Positions 1 to 9,055 are shown, numbered from the stretch's first letter. The stretch is 64,000 bases of DNA from Fulvivirga sp. M361 (GCF_007097395.1 NZ_VKDC01000026.1:41333-105332), one strand, 5' to 3'. Notes: generated by a model from the sequence alone, not told the origin. A program made the numbers and translations.

Positions 1-213
1 ACTCTTTTAGCCTCTTATTTCATAACCACTATCATCAGTTCCTTTGTTTACACCGATGTAGGAAATGTATTCATGCAAAACCTGATCCGGGGGGCAGGAG
101 TAATACTGTCTCTGGCAGCGGCCTACTGGAACAATACCCGGCTACTCCATTATATTTTACTTATTATCGGTTATATTTCGTTGGCAGGGTTTTTCCTGGC
201 ATTACCGTCTTAA
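1..213 (+). CDS. C-terminal end of a membrane protein (partial)
   Basis: The first reading frame is open from the left edge to a TAA at 211-213, giving the last 70 residues of a protein whose start lies outside the window. The visible part is very hydrophobic, with about two membrane segments (a first near residues 1-20 and 26-42, and a second at 48-68) separated by a short polar stretch with Asn-Asn-Thr-Arg. The stop is only 4 bases before the ATG of the SLC13 transporter gene, so the two are probably one transcription unit. No family could be assigned from the tail alone. Confidence 0.7.
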   Translation, partial: TLLASYFITTIISSFVYTDVGNVFMQNLIRGAGVILSLAAAYWNNTRLLHYILLIIGYISLAGFFLALPS

Positions 214-217
214 TACT

Positions 218-1657
218 ATGAGTAAAAGCATATCATCTACTAAAGTGATTGGTTTCTTTTTGGGTCCGGCTTTATTTGGCCTTCTACTATTAATAGGTGA
301 GCCTCCTAATGAAAACATCTGGAAAGTAATGGCCTTAGCCCTTTGGATGGTCACCTGGTGGGTTACAGATGCTGCCCCCATCCCGGTTACTGCTTTGCTC
401 CCGCTTGTCCTTCTCCCCTACCTGGGTATATTTTCTGTAGGTGAATCTACCGCACCCTATGCCAGCCCCATCATATTCCTGTTTATGGGTGGTTTTATGA
501 TAGCTCTTGGACTTGAAAAACACAATCTGCATCAACGCATTGCGTTGAACCTCATACGCTTTACCGGCACGTCCGGCAATGGCATTATTTTAGGGTTCAT
601 GCTGGCCACGGCATTGTTAAGCATGTGGATCAGCAATACTGCCACAGCGGTTATGATGTTACCTATTGCTACCTCTGTAATACAACTGCTCCTGGGCGAT
701 CAGGAGATGAATAAGTCAAATAAGCGATTTGCATTGGGCCTTATGCTTAGCATAGCTTATTCAGCCAATATCGGTGGAACTATGACCATCATCGGAACAC
801 CTCCTAACGTAGTCATGACCGGCTACCTGAAAGAATTTGCAGACTTTGAAATGGCTTTTGCAGAGTGGCTTATTATTGGCATTCCTGCCGGAACCATTAT
901 TCTGACATGTACCTATTTTCTAATCACTAAAGTGCTTTTTGCCAATGGGATCAGAGAAATAGAAGGTTCAGATCAGTTAATCAGGGAAAAACTGACCTCA
1001 TTAGGAAGCTTTTCGAAAGAAGAAAAGTTAGTGACCATGGTATTTCTACTGACGGCTTTATGTTGGATCTTCAAACAAAACATCAATGCAGCGTTTGGGG
1101 CACCTGTCCTCTCCGATGCTACTACTGCCATGGCGGGCGGAATATTGATGTTTGTTACACCGGTAAATTTCAAGAAAAACCAGTTTCTCATGAAATGGGA
1201 AGATACAATCAAACTACCGTGGGGTATTTTGATATTATTTGGAGGTGGGATGTGTCTGGCAAAAGGCATGGAAAAGTCGGGTGTAATACAATTAATAGGA
1301 CAATACGTCGCTGATAACAGTGACCTGGGTTTGTTAAGCCTTATCGCTATTGTAACTGCACTGGTACTGTTTATGACTGAGTTAATGAGTAATGTGGCAT
1401 TAGTCACCATTTTTATACCGGTTATTATAGGCGTGGCAAACGGATTGGACATAAACCCGCTCTACCTTGTGATCCCTGCAACGATTGCCTCAAGTTGCGC
1501 CTTTATGATGCCCATTTCCACTCCACCCAATGCCATTGTTTTTGCCAGCGGTCATATCAAAATTAAAGATATGGTAAGAGCGGGAGCGATCCTTAATGTA
1601 TTGGGCATCATCATACTGGTAATAATAGGTAAGGTACTGGTACCGCTGGTCTTTTGA
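218..1657 (+). CDS. SLC13/DASS family sodium:anion (dicarboxylate) symporter
   Basis: 479-residue inner-membrane transporter of the divalent anion:sodium symporter family, which imports dicarboxylates, citrate or sulfate with Na+. Family hallmarks visible are the first Ser-Asn-Thr motif at residues 139-141, the following TATAVMMLP segment, a GGTMTIIGTPPN hairpin-loop motif and the late MMPISTPPNA motif. The second signature, usually Ser-Asn-Thr, reads Ser-Asn-Val at 391-393. Length matches bacterial VcINDY-like members. The gene begins 4 bases after the stop of an upstream membrane protein, suggesting co-transcription. The substrate cannot be told from sequence; a dicarboxylate is the default expectation for the family. 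Confidence 0.9.
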   Translation: MSKSISSTKVIGFFLGPALFGLLLLIGEPPNENIWKVMALALWMVTWWVTDAAPIPVTALLPLVLLPYLGIFSVGESTAPYASPIIFLFMGGFMIALGLEKHNLHQRIALNLIRFTGTSGNGIILGFMLATALLSMWISNTATAVMMLPIATSVIQLLLGDQEMNKSNKRFALGLMLSIAYSANIGGTMTIIGTPPNVVMTGYLKEFADFEMAFAEWLIIGIPAGTIILTCTYFLITKVLFANGIREIEGSDQLIREKLTSLGSFSKEEKLVTMVFLLTALCWIFKQNINAAFGAPVLSDATTAMAGGILMFVTPVNFKKNQFLMKWEDTIKLPWGILILFGGGMCLAKGMEKSGVIQLIGQYVADNSDLGLLSLIAIVTALVLFMTELMSNVALVTIFIPVIIGVANGLDINPLYLVIPATIASSCAFMMPISTPPNAIVFASGHIKIKDMVRAGAILNVLGIIILVIIGKVLVPLVF

Positions 1658-1699
1658 CAAGAGATTAATAGGTAGTTTTATATTAATACATTAAATCTC

Positions 1700-2077
1700 A
1701 TGCAATACGAAGCAAAAACACCCAGGGAGTACATGGCAATGCTAGAGCCTGATTGGAGAAAAGAAAAGCTTGAAACTTTAAGGTCACTCATCAAGCTAAA
1801 AGCTCCTGACTTCACAGAAGCTATAAATTACAAAATGCTAAGTTATGGCAATGAACAAGGGGTTGCATTCCACCTTAACGCTCAAAAAAATTATGTAAGC
1901 TTGTACGTAGGTGATGCAAACAAAATTGACCCTGACAGAAGTTTACTCAACGGCCTGGACACAGGCAAAGGCTGTATCCGTTTCAAAAAGTCTCTATCCA
2001 TAAAAAAAACACGTATCGATGAATTCCTGGAACGGGCAGTACAATACTGGAAAGATGGAAAGGATATTGGCTGCTAG
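1700..2077 (+). CDS. DUF1801 (YdhG-like) domain protein
   Basis: 125-residue soluble protein matching the DUF1801/YdhG-like fold: an N-terminal helix region (REYMAMLEPDWRKEKL), a core with the ETI-like segment FTEAINYKMLSYG, a beta strand region KNYVSLYVGD and a C-terminal lysine-rich helix with KGCIRFKKSLSIKK. The family is related to iron-chaperone frataxin-like folds but has no settled function. It follows the SLC13 gene by 42 bases on the same strand and ends 4 bases before a convergent acetyltransferase gene. Confidence 0.8.
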   Translation: MQYEAKTPREYMAMLEPDWRKEKLETLRSLIKLKAPDFTEAINYKMLSYGNEQGVAFHLNAQKNYVSLYVGDANKIDPDRSLLNGLDTGKGCIRFKKSLSIKKTRIDEFLERAVQYWKDGKDIGC

Positions 2078-2081
2078 CGTA

Positions 2082-2600
2082 TTACTTGTTCTGTTCCCAA
2101 TCTTCACGATCAAATCGATAAATCATGCAATCCTGCATACCAAATCGCCTGGGCTCAACAAACTTAAACCCAATCCTTTCATAAAATCTAATCGCTTTGA
2201 TATTCGTAGCAAGTGGATCTATCCATACTGAAGTAACTTCTAAAGTCGCGAAACAGCGATCCAGCGCCAAACACATCATTTGAGTGCCATAGCCTTTGCC
2301 CAGATCTTGTTCAAGCCCTATCCAGATGTCTATGGCTCGTAGATTTGGAGGCACCTTACCCCAATAGTGAGTGTCTTCCAAGGCGGGATCAATGATCTGT
2401 ATAAAACCTATTGGCCGCCTCTCTAATTCAGCCACTAACTGCTCACGCCAACTCGGGTAACGCCTCAGTTCAACATCCCAATCCCAGTCATCATCAGGGT
2501 CTGAGGCAATCACGTGGGGCTGTTCATCCCAATAGGATAGAAGGTCCAAGTCTTGTATGGTTGCTTGTCTTAAGGTGATTATGTCATGTACTGATTTCAT
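2082..2600 (-). CDS. GNAT acetyltransferase, AAC(6')-like
   Basis: 172-residue Gcn5-related N-acetyltransferase. The order of segments resembles aminoglycoside 6'-N-acetyltransferases and the Acetyltransf_8 group: LRQATIQDLDLLSYWDE at the start, a central RPIGFIQIIDP strand, RAIDIWIGLEQDLGKGYGTQM (the acetyl-CoA pyrophosphate loop, with Gly-Lys-Gly-Tyr-Gly) and the NIKAIRFYERIGF motif near residue 135. This likeness does not prove drug acetylation; many chromosomal homologues have other substrates. It converges with the DUF1801 gene, with only 4 bases between stops. Confidence 0.85.
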   Translation of the reverse strand: MKSVHDIITLRQATIQDLDLLSYWDEQPHVIASDPDDDWDWDVELRRYPSWREQLVAELERRPIGFIQIIDPALEDTHYWGKVPPNLRAIDIWIGLEQDLGKGYGTQMMCLALDRCFATLEVTSVWIDPLATNIKAIRFYERIGFKFVEPRRFGMQDCMIYRFDREDWEQNK

Positions 2601-2673
2601 TGTTGAATTAGGCCAGATAGTCAGACAATCCGGTAAAATTTACAGATTTATGGAATAGGAAAAAGTTGAAAAG

Positions 2674-3567
2674 TTATTGGCCTATATTACTGCTTAGCGT
2701 CTGGTTTATTTCTGCCAGGACATTATCCAGGTCCTTGGCATTGGCTTTTAATTCATCAAAATAATATTTGCGTTTATCTTCATCATTGAGATCTTCAAAC
2801 TTAGTAAGGTTCACTAGTCCAAGGATACGTGCAAGAGGACTTCTTACTTTATGAGAGTTTAAATAGGCATACTTGATCATGTTCTGATTTTGCTCTTTTA
2901 TGGTTCTGGCTTTAACTTCCAATAGTTCTTCCAGTTGATCTTTTACTCCCAATAAAGCTTGTTTCTGTTGCTTTATCGACTTTTTTTGCGCTTTTAGTTT
3001 ACGTTCATAATTCAAATGTGCGGATTTGAAAAGGCCGTAGCCAAAGTAAACCAGTAAACTGCTTATGAAAATATTTGAATAATAGGGTATTGCCTGCCTT
3101 TCAAGGGGCATTATCGGTGCTATGGAATCATATAATGTTTTTATAGCTATATAACATGATATACTAAAAACGAATAGTGAAAAGTAATACGCTTTCTTTT
3201 GAAAAAACAACACCGGTAAAAGAGCAGTAGCCAAAAATAAGAAATCAAACCCGCCATCCTCGCCATGATACAAGCTCCCATAACACTGCATTAAAATGGC
3301 TAAAACAAAGAAAACATACCTGGAAACTGTATAATGCCCCCTCATATGCATAAAGAGGAGTACGAAAAATACGATGATTTCCCCCACACAAATCCAGAAA
3401 GATGAAATGGCCTCAATACTCAACAAAAAGATGGCTATTCCCGCCACCACTAAGATGGCCATTAAAACGGCTATATTGAATATGAGATAGATGCGATTAT
3501 CTTCAAATGATAGTCGCTTTTCAGAGAAAAGGTGGTTAAAAACCGCTGAAAATCTATTAAATCCCAA
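2674..3567 (-). CDS. Six-TM membrane protein with HisKA dimerisation domain but no ATPase domain
   Basis: 297 residues. Six hydrophobic segments lie between about residues 28 and 182, followed by a charged coiled coil (about 185-228) and a HisKA-type H box around His239 (NSHKVRSPLARILGLV), the form typical of Bacteroidota hybrid kinases. The protein stops about 58 residues after the His, after the second DHp helix, and there is no N, G1 or G2 box of an HATPase domain; the next bases lead directly into an unrelated acetyltransferase gene. It could be a phosphoacceptor or dimerisation partner for another kinase, or a kinase that lost its catalytic part. No response regulator is adjacent. Confidence 0.75.
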   Translation of the reverse strand: MGFNRFSAVFNHLFSEKRLSFEDNRIYLIFNIAVLMAILVVAGIAIFLLSIEAISSFWICVGEIIVFFVLLFMHMRGHYTVSRYVFFVLAILMQCYGSLYHGEDGGFDFLFLATALLPVLFFQKKAYYFSLFVFSISCYIAIKTLYDSIAPIMPLERQAIPYYSNIFISSLLVYFGYGLFKSAHLNYERKLKAQKKSIKQQKQALLGVKDQLEELLEVKARTIKEQNQNMIKYAYLNSHKVRSPLARILGLVNLTKFEDLNDEDKRKYYFDELKANAKDLDNVLAEINQTLSSNIGQ

Positions 3568-3714
3568 AACCTGATCCGTGAGTTAATTGAACTAATTTAT
3601 TCAAAATAAGAAGTTTTTTGTTCTTATTATTTGAATGAGTCCAAAAAGTGTATCTTGAAAGACAGGGTAACAGACCAGGGATTTGCCGAGACCGGTTAAA
3701 AATGCAACTTATTG

Positions 3715-4338
3715 TTAATCAAAATGTACGCTACCATTACCGTTCAAAGCGCTGCTATATAGTTGTTCTATTTGAGATTTCAATATCCTGTTTTCAGATA
3801 GTTCAGGTAATCCTTCTATGCTAAAGTAACGTGCATCTTCTATATCAAACCCTGGTGTAATTGCACCTCCTATCACCTCGCACAAAAAAATCAGCTTATA
3901 AACATAAAACGGTTCAGGAGGATGCGGGTGACACTTTTTATCATAAACAGCCAGTAATCTGGATACCTTTGACACTAAGCCGGTTTCTTCTTCGATCTCT
4001 TTCACCACTACCTCTGAAGGAGAATAACCGATATCTCCCCAACCACCTGGAATGGACCACTTTCCATCTACTTTCTCCTTGGCCAATAGCACTTCCTTCT
4101 TTTCATTTATCACCAACCCCCGGACATCCACCTTCGGTGTCTGATAGTCTTTACCGGGCATAAAAAAACTTTCCAGTGTAGTAAGCGGTTTCCCTGAAAC
4201 TGTGCTCAACAGCTGAAGGCTAATAGAAGCTAATTCCTCATAGCGCTCTCGGTCATAGTTATTTTCTGTATAAACAAGTCCAATATCCGCCAATGCTTTA
4301 ATTCTTTTGATGAGTTCCAATTCTTTTGTTTCCGACAT
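3715..4338 (-). CDS. Nudix hydrolase, YjhB-like with Nudix_N domain
   Basis: 207 residues. An N-terminal helical domain (about 1-65) as in ADP-ribose pyrophosphatase-like YjhB proteins precedes a Nudix domain. The Nudix box lies at GGWGDIGYSPSEVVVKEI followed by EEETGL: the last part (Glu-Ile-Glu-Glu-Glu-Thr-Gly) keeps the metal-binding glutamates, whereas the usual Glu after G-x5 is Tyr and the Arg is Lys. Family members hydrolyse nucleoside diphosphates linked to another group, such as ADP-ribose. The gene stands alone between two minus/plus neighbours. Confidence 0.85.
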   Translation of the reverse strand: MSETKELELIKRIKALADIGLVYTENNYDRERYEELASISLQLLSTVSGKPLTTLESFFMPGKDYQTPKVDVRGLVINEKKEVLLAKEKVDGKWSIPGGWGDIGYSPSEVVVKEIEEETGLVSKVSRLLAVYDKKCHPHPPEPFYVYKLIFLCEVIGGAITPGFDIEDARYFSIEGLPELSENRILKSQIEQLYSSALNGNGSVHFD

Positions 4339-4594
4339 AATATGTTTTTGATACAGGTAAATTATCGAAAGTACAGGCCGTTATATTTTGGTACTTGAAA
4401 TTTCATTCATTAATACTTAAACACTAAAATGACTACTAATCTGCAATTTTAGTAACCTTTTTAAAGGTACTCAGTAACTCTACTAGTATTGCTTCGTTTA
4501 GTGAGAAATACTTTACTACAAGTCACGGAGATAAGTCCATCCTATAGGCTCATTGAACGTCAATACAATTACTAACTGTTCAAAACCCATTGCT

Positions 4595-6994
4595 ATGCTT
4601 AGAAATTACCTGCTTACCGCCTTTCGCAATCTTACTAAAAGTCCGCTGTATTCTTTCATTAATGTTTTCAGCCTGGCCATTGGCATAGCTGCCTGTATTG
4701 TTATCTATCTTTTTATTAACGATGAAGTAAATTTTGACAGCACCCATTCCAAGAAAGAGCACATATACCGACTGGATGAAGTACAGAATTTCACCGGTAC
4801 CGAAGAGCAGAAAGTAGCTTTATCCATGCCAGGAATGGGGCCTTCCATGTTAAACGACTTTCCTGAAGTAACCAATTTCACACGCTACTGGGACAGAGGG
4901 ACACGACTATTCACAAAAGAAACGACACAACTCACTGTAGAACATACGGTAATGGTGGACAGTACTTTTCTTGAAATATTTGACTTTAAGTTAGCAGCCG
5001 GAAACCGTGAAAGTGCTTTGGATGAGCCCAACTCTCTGCTTCTTACCAAAGAAACAGCGCTTAAGTTTTTTAATACCCCACAGGAAGCACTGGGTAATAC
5101 GCTTTCTATGGGCGATCAACTACTGAAAATTACCGCCGTGCTGGAAGATGTACCTGAAACCTCGCACTTGCAATACAATGCACTTTTATCCATGACAGAC
5201 ATTACCAGGGAAGAACCGGAATTCAATGACCAATGGGGGTCTAACTTTCTGAATACTTACCTGATCATCGAGCCAGGATCAGATCTGGCACACCTGGAAT
5301 CTAAGTTTGATGATTTCATGATCCGGCACATGGAAAGTGAAGAAGTTATTAACTACTATTCATTGTTTCTTCAACCGTTATCGGAGGTACACCTCGGGTC
5401 AATGGATATAGAGCATGATTATAATAACTACCGTAAGTTCAATGGTGACTATCTGGACATTTTTACATTGGTCGGTCTCTTTATCCTCATCATTGCCAGT
5501 GTTAATTTTATGAACCTGACCACAGCAAGGGCATCCCATCGATGGAAAGAAATAGGCGTTCGAAAAGCTATTGGAGCCCTCAAACAACAGTTATTCTATC
5601 AGTTTATTCTCGAATCTATTCTAATGGCCATATTTGCGTTATTTCTGTCCATTGTACTTAACCTTGTATTCATACCCTGGCTAAACGTAGTGATAGGGCG
5701 TCAATTATCATTACTTTCTTTATTGGAGAACCCAATAGCCATAGGTGTTATTGCATTAACTTCTCTGCTACTAGGTGTACTTGCCGGCCTGTATCCTTCA
5801 CTCTATATGACTGCGGTAAAGTCTATAAAAGCACTTAAGGGTAGCGCAGGCAGTAGTGGAAAATCCATTTATAGAAGTGCTTTGGTGGTTATTCAATTCG
5901 GGCTGGCATTGGGCATGATCGTCAGTACACTTGTAGTGGTAAAACAGCTAAGCTACATGAGGAATAAAGATGTCGGTTTCGTAACAAACCAAATGATGCT
6001 GATCGAAATGAGTGGAGAAGCTAACGACAAATTTGAAACCTTGAAAACTGAGCTGTTGAAAAGTAAGTATGTAGAAGGTGTAACCGCATCAGGCCAGCGT
6101 ATAGGAAATAATTTTCATCAATGGGGTTTTAAAGTCAAAACAGATACAGGGCTGTACGAAATGTCGCCTTCTAATGTGGCCGTTGATTTTGACTACCTGG
6201 ATGTTTACGGGATCAGGTTAAAGGATGGGCGCAGCTTTTCAAAAGCACATAGCACAGATGATGGCCTGGCTTATATCATTAATGAATCATTGGCCGAAGA
6301 ATTGGGGCTTAAAGACCCTGTAGGCACGGCAGCCGCACATAGCTGGTACCCTGACGACTCACTTGGTTCTATCATTGGTGTGACAGAAGATTTTAATTTT
6401 AATTCGCTGCATCATAAGGTAAATACATTAGCTATGGTAGTACATTCAGCCTGGGGCTATGATGAAATGTCAGTAAAGGTAAAGGGAGAAGATATACCTG
6501 CGGCAATTGCAGAAGTAAAAAACATCTGGGAGGCTCAAATTGATACCTGGCCTTTTGAATATACTTTTTTAGACGAGCACTTTGACAATTTATATAAATC
6601 GGACGAGCAGATGAGTGCCGTAGTAACTATCATGGCAGTACTGGCTATCATCATAGCCTGCATGGGTCTGTTTGGGCTGGCTTCCATAACTACGAAACGT
6701 AAAATAAAAGAAATCGGCATCAGAAAAGTACTTGGAGCATCCGGGTTTCAGATCACTTATCTTTTGTCAAGAAACTTCACACTTCTTATCATGCTGGCCT
6801 TTGTTTTGGTAAGCCCGGTCACCTATTTCATATTGGAATCCTGGCTGACCAATTTCGCATTTAAGGTAAGCATCAGTCCATTAACATTTCTTTTAGGCGC
6901 CATACTAGCGTTAGTCATTGCACTTGTTACCATAGGCTATCATACGATTAAAGCTTCCAGGGAAAACCCTGTAAAAGCGTTGCGTTATGAATGA
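4595..6994 (+). CDS. FtsX-like ABC transporter permease (MacB-type), intact
   Basis: 799-residue permease with two FtsX units, each with a periplasmic MacB_PCD region. It opens with the typical MLRNYLLTAFRNLTKSP, then a first membrane helix at about 20-43, a periplasmic domain to about 280, three helices with the GVRKAIGA coupling motif, a fourth helix and lipid-facing segment near 425-450, a second periplasmic domain of about 200 residues, and the C-terminal three-helix unit with IKEIGIRKVLGASG. An upstream TTG at 4553 is also in frame, but ATG 4595 gives the exact family N terminus and is preferred. No ATPase gene is adjacent, as is common for this expanded Bacteroidota family. Substrate unknown; export of peptides, lipids or drugs is possible. 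Confidence 0.92.
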   Translation: MLRNYLLTAFRNLTKSPLYSFINVFSLAIGIAACIVIYLFINDEVNFDSTHSKKEHIYRLDEVQNFTGTEEQKVALSMPGMGPSMLNDFPEVTNFTRYWDRGTRLFTKETTQLTVEHTVMVDSTFLEIFDFKLAAGNRESALDEPNSLLLTKETALKFFNTPQEALGNTLSMGDQLLKITAVLEDVPETSHLQYNALLSMTDITREEPEFNDQWGSNFLNTYLIIEPGSDLAHLESKFDDFMIRHMESEEVINYYSLFLQPLSEVHLGSMDIEHDYNNYRKFNGDYLDIFTLVGLFILIIASVNFMNLTTARASHRWKEIGVRKAIGALKQQLFYQFILESILMAIFALFLSIVLNLVFIPWLNVVIGRQLSLLSLLENPIAIGVIALTSLLLGVLAGLYPSLYMTAVKSIKALKGSAGSSGKSIYRSALVVIQFGLALGMIVSTLVVVKQLSYMRNKDVGFVTNQMMLIEMSGEANDKFETLKTELLKSKYVEGVTASGQRIGNNFHQWGFKVKTDTGLYEMSPSNVAVDFDYLDVYGIRLKDGRSFSKAHSTDDGLAYIINESLAEELGLKDPVGTAAAHSWYPDDSLGSIIGVTEDFNFNSLHHKVNTLAMVVHSAWGYDEMSVKVKGEDIPAAIAEVKNIWEAQIDTWPFEYTFLDEHFDNLYKSDEQMSAVVTIMAVLAIIIACMGLFGLASITTKRKIKEIGIRKVLGASGFQITYLLSRNFTLLIMLAFVLVSPVTYFILESWLTNFAFKVSISPLTFLLGAILALVIALVTIGYHTIKASRENPVKALRYE

Positions 6995-7053
6995 TATTAT
7001 CAAGAACTTTTTTTAAACAAGGCCACGTTACTTTACAACTATCTCATTCAACT

Positions 7054-7398
7054 ATGCCACACTTCATTATAGACTGTTCTGAAGACATATTACAAAAACA
7101 ATCACCCGACGACCTTATGCAAGCTGTATATTCCACAGCTGAGGCTACAGGACTTTTTTCGCCCGGCGATATAAAAGTCAGGATCAGGCCATATGCGCAT
7201 TTTATTGTTGCGGGCAAACCTGATAGCTTCATACATGTATTTGGCTACATCATGGAGGGTAGAACTGACGTCCAACAGAAAGACCTGTCTACAAAAGTAG
7301 TATCACAGTTGAAATCAATTTTTCCTTTAGTACCTGTTATTTCTATGAATATTCAGGAGTTTGAGAAAAAGAATTATTGCAAGAAGTCAATGGTTTAA
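7054..7398 (+). CDS. 5-carboxymethyl-2-hydroxymuconate isomerase-family tautomerase
   Basis: 114 residues. Starting at ATG 7054 the protein begins Met-Pro-His-Phe-Ile, so removal of Met exposes Pro1, the catalytic base of the tautomerase superfamily; a longer in-frame start at 6991 would bury this proline and is rejected. The remainder follows the CHMI pattern, with a central DIKVRIRPYAHFIVAG strand-turn and an FIHVFGYIMEGR segment ending in Arg. The classic role is in homoprotocatechuate breakdown, but no other gene of that route is near, so the real substrate is unknown. It lies 59 bases after the FtsX permease on the same strand. Confidence 0.8.
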   Translation: MPHFIIDCSEDILQKQSPDDLMQAVYSTAEATGLFSPGDIKVRIRPYAHFIVAGKPDSFIHVFGYIMEGRTDVQQKDLSTKVVSQLKSIFPLVPVISMNIQEFEKKNYCKKSMV

Positions 7399-7458
7399 CT
7401 ATCATTTTAACTGCCGTTTTTCTCGTGAACATAATGTCCGTTCATTCGTTTTAAGTGC

Positions 7459-8523
7459 ATGAAAAGCAGATATTACCTTTGGCTGAGTTTCAGTCTTTGC
7501 TCGGCATGTAAGTTTGTACCTTACAGTGGAAATGACGTATATAATAAGCAGGCTACATTGGACAGGGATGAAGCTGTTCACTACAAAAACTCTTTGGAAT
7601 GGTGGTACTACACCGGCCATTTAAGAGATGAAAAAACAGGTAAAAACTACGGATTGGAATACGTCTTTTTCCACTTCAACCCCAGAAACAAAAAAGACTA
7701 TATGATGGTCAACTTTGCACTGACAGATGAGGGAAACAAGGCATTTTACTATGATTACCACATTACACCTTTGAAAACAGTACTCGAGCCTGAACTTCCT
7801 TTCAAATTTGAATTAAATAAAGGTAAGGGAAGTTATTCATTGGAAGGAATGAAAGGTAACTATACCTTATCCGGAAAAATGCGAAAGCATGATGTAGCTA
7901 TTGCATTAAACACGTCTACAACATCTGCACCGGTTTTTCATGATTCTTCCGGTTATGAAGTTTATGGTAAATATGCTAAAGCAGGCTACTACAGTTATCC
8001 AGACCTGGATGCCCGGGGTCAAATTATGCTTAATGAAGATACATTACATGTCAGTGGCAAGTTATGGTATGATCGCCAGTGGAACTGTATTGATGTATGG
8101 CAAAGAGAGTTGGCTTGGGACTGGGTGTCCGTGCAGTTCGAAGGCCCTTCTTCTGAATTAATGATCTACAAACTATACAATACAGTTCAAAAAGATACAA
8201 TATACGGTGGGTCTTATATAAAAAGCGATGGTGAAATTATCCATATAGAACCTGAAGAAATCTTTTTAAGAGAGAAAAACTACTGGGTGAGTAATAAGTC
8301 AAAAATACGCTACCCGATTAAATGGCAATTAAATATCCCCAAACTGGACCTTTCGGTAGACATAGAGGCCGTAGTTCCGGACCAGGAACTGACCCTTAAG
8401 TTCACTCCCATTCATAAATTACGCTATTGGGAGGGGATGTGTCGGGTAGAAGGAGAAATGGCCGGTAAGCCCATAAAGGGTAATTCTTACATAGAAATGA
8501 CCAATCGTCATCTCTTTCAATAA
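7459..8523 (+). CDS. Lipoprotein of the AttH/CrtC (hydroxyneurosporene synthase-like) lipocalin family
   Basis: 354 residues. A short signal peptide ends in a lipobox Leu-Cys-Ser-Ala-Cys (Cys about residue 17), so the product should be an outer- or inner-membrane lipoprotein. The mature part carries AttH/CrtC hallmarks: SLEWWYYTGHL near residue 45, EYVFFHFNPR, a KLWYDRQWNC segment and ELAWDWVSVQF near residue 215. This double beta-barrel family includes carotenoid 1,2-hydratases and the agrobacterial AttH protein; members outside carotenoid clusters have no proven activity. There are no carotenoid genes here, so a hydratase name would be unjustified. Confidence 0.8.
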   Translation: MKSRYYLWLSFSLCSACKFVPYSGNDVYNKQATLDRDEAVHYKNSLEWWYYTGHLRDEKTGKNYGLEYVFFHFNPRNKKDYMMVNFALTDEGNKAFYYDYHITPLKTVLEPELPFKFELNKGKGSYSLEGMKGNYTLSGKMRKHDVAIALNTSTTSAPVFHDSSGYEVYGKYAKAGYYSYPDLDARGQIMLNEDTLHVSGKLWYDRQWNCIDVWQRELAWDWVSVQFEGPSSELMIYKLYNTVQKDTIYGGSYIKSDGEIIHIEPEEIFLREKNYWVSNKSKIRYPIKWQLNIPKLDLSVDIEAVVPDQELTLKFTPIHKLRYWEGMCRVEGEMAGKPIKGNSYIEMTNRHLFQ

Positions 8524-8804
8524 TTAATCAGATGATTTCAGCGGTTAATATTTTTATCATCTACCAGTAAATCTCTAATAAGCCTTCTTCATTACCTCAC
8601 AAAGGTGCAAGACCATTAAATGGAAATGTAAGATTACAGATCAAGTGATTTTTATTCGTACCATTCACAATCTTAAAATGAAGGAAATTTTAATATTCTT
8701 AACTAGGGGAAGCTTACACGTACTTTCTGATGACTAAGGTTCATATTATGTAGGCTCCTTGTAGAACCTTAATATCTGAATATTTTCTTCTGAGTTTGTT
8801 ACTC
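8524..8804. other. Intergenic stretch without recognised gene
   Basis: The AT-rich space between the AttH-like gene and the convergent small gene at 8852 shows no convincing ORF or RNA gene. Only the terminator hairpin just to its right is recognisable. Confidence 0.5.
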
Positions 8805-8833
8805 AAAAAAAGTGGTCACTTTTGATGACCACT
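8805..8833 (-). terminator. Intrinsic terminator of the 67-residue gene
   Basis: Read on the minus strand there is an 8-bp perfect stem (AGTGGTCA / TGACCACT) with a 7-base loop followed by a run of T. It lies about 19 bases past the stop of the small gene at 8852, which supports that gene being transcribed. Confidence 0.75.
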
Positions 8834-8851
8834 ACTTAATTACCAGTTCTT

Positions 8852-9055
8852 TTATGTTCTCAGTTTATTGATTAGCCCGGTCCTATACATCCAATCATCG
8901 AGATGATAATGTTGGGATTGATCAATGATACTTTTCGCCTTTTGGTATTCTTTGGCTAACAATAAATCATCAAAGCTTACCTTTTCTAAAATCGTTTTAT
9001 AGTAATCCAGAAATGATGTTTTGTTCATAGGGTCAATTTCAATTAAAGTTAACAT
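8852..9055 (-). CDS. Small conserved-looking hypothetical protein
   Basis: 67 residues from ATG 9055, or 58 residues from ATG 9028 (starting MNKTSFLDYYKTILEKVSF), which may be the true start because the region before it is poor. The composition is soluble and helical, with many Lys, Leu, Asp and Tyr, and there is no signal or membrane segment. The style (short helix, EKVSFDDLLLAKEY) looks like a genuine Bacteroidota small protein, and a strong terminator follows directly. I do not recognise the family and assign no function. Confidence 0.55.
   Translation of the reverse strand: MLTLIEIDPMNKTSFLDYYKTILEKVSFDDLLLAKEYQKAKSIIDQSQHYHLDDWMYRTGLINKLRT

Noticed and set aside
2082..2600. Calling the AAC(6')-like enzyme an antibiotic resistance gene
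   Set aside because: The likeness is at family level only; there is no mobile context and no evidence of aminoglycoside modification.
6991..7053. Extended start for the tautomerase
   Set aside because: It overlaps the FtsX stop and would bury the catalytic Pro1; the ATG at 7054 gives the family N terminus.
7459..8523. Naming the AttH/CrtC-like lipoprotein a carotenoid hydratase
   Set aside because: There are no carotenoid genes nearby and many homologues have no such activity.
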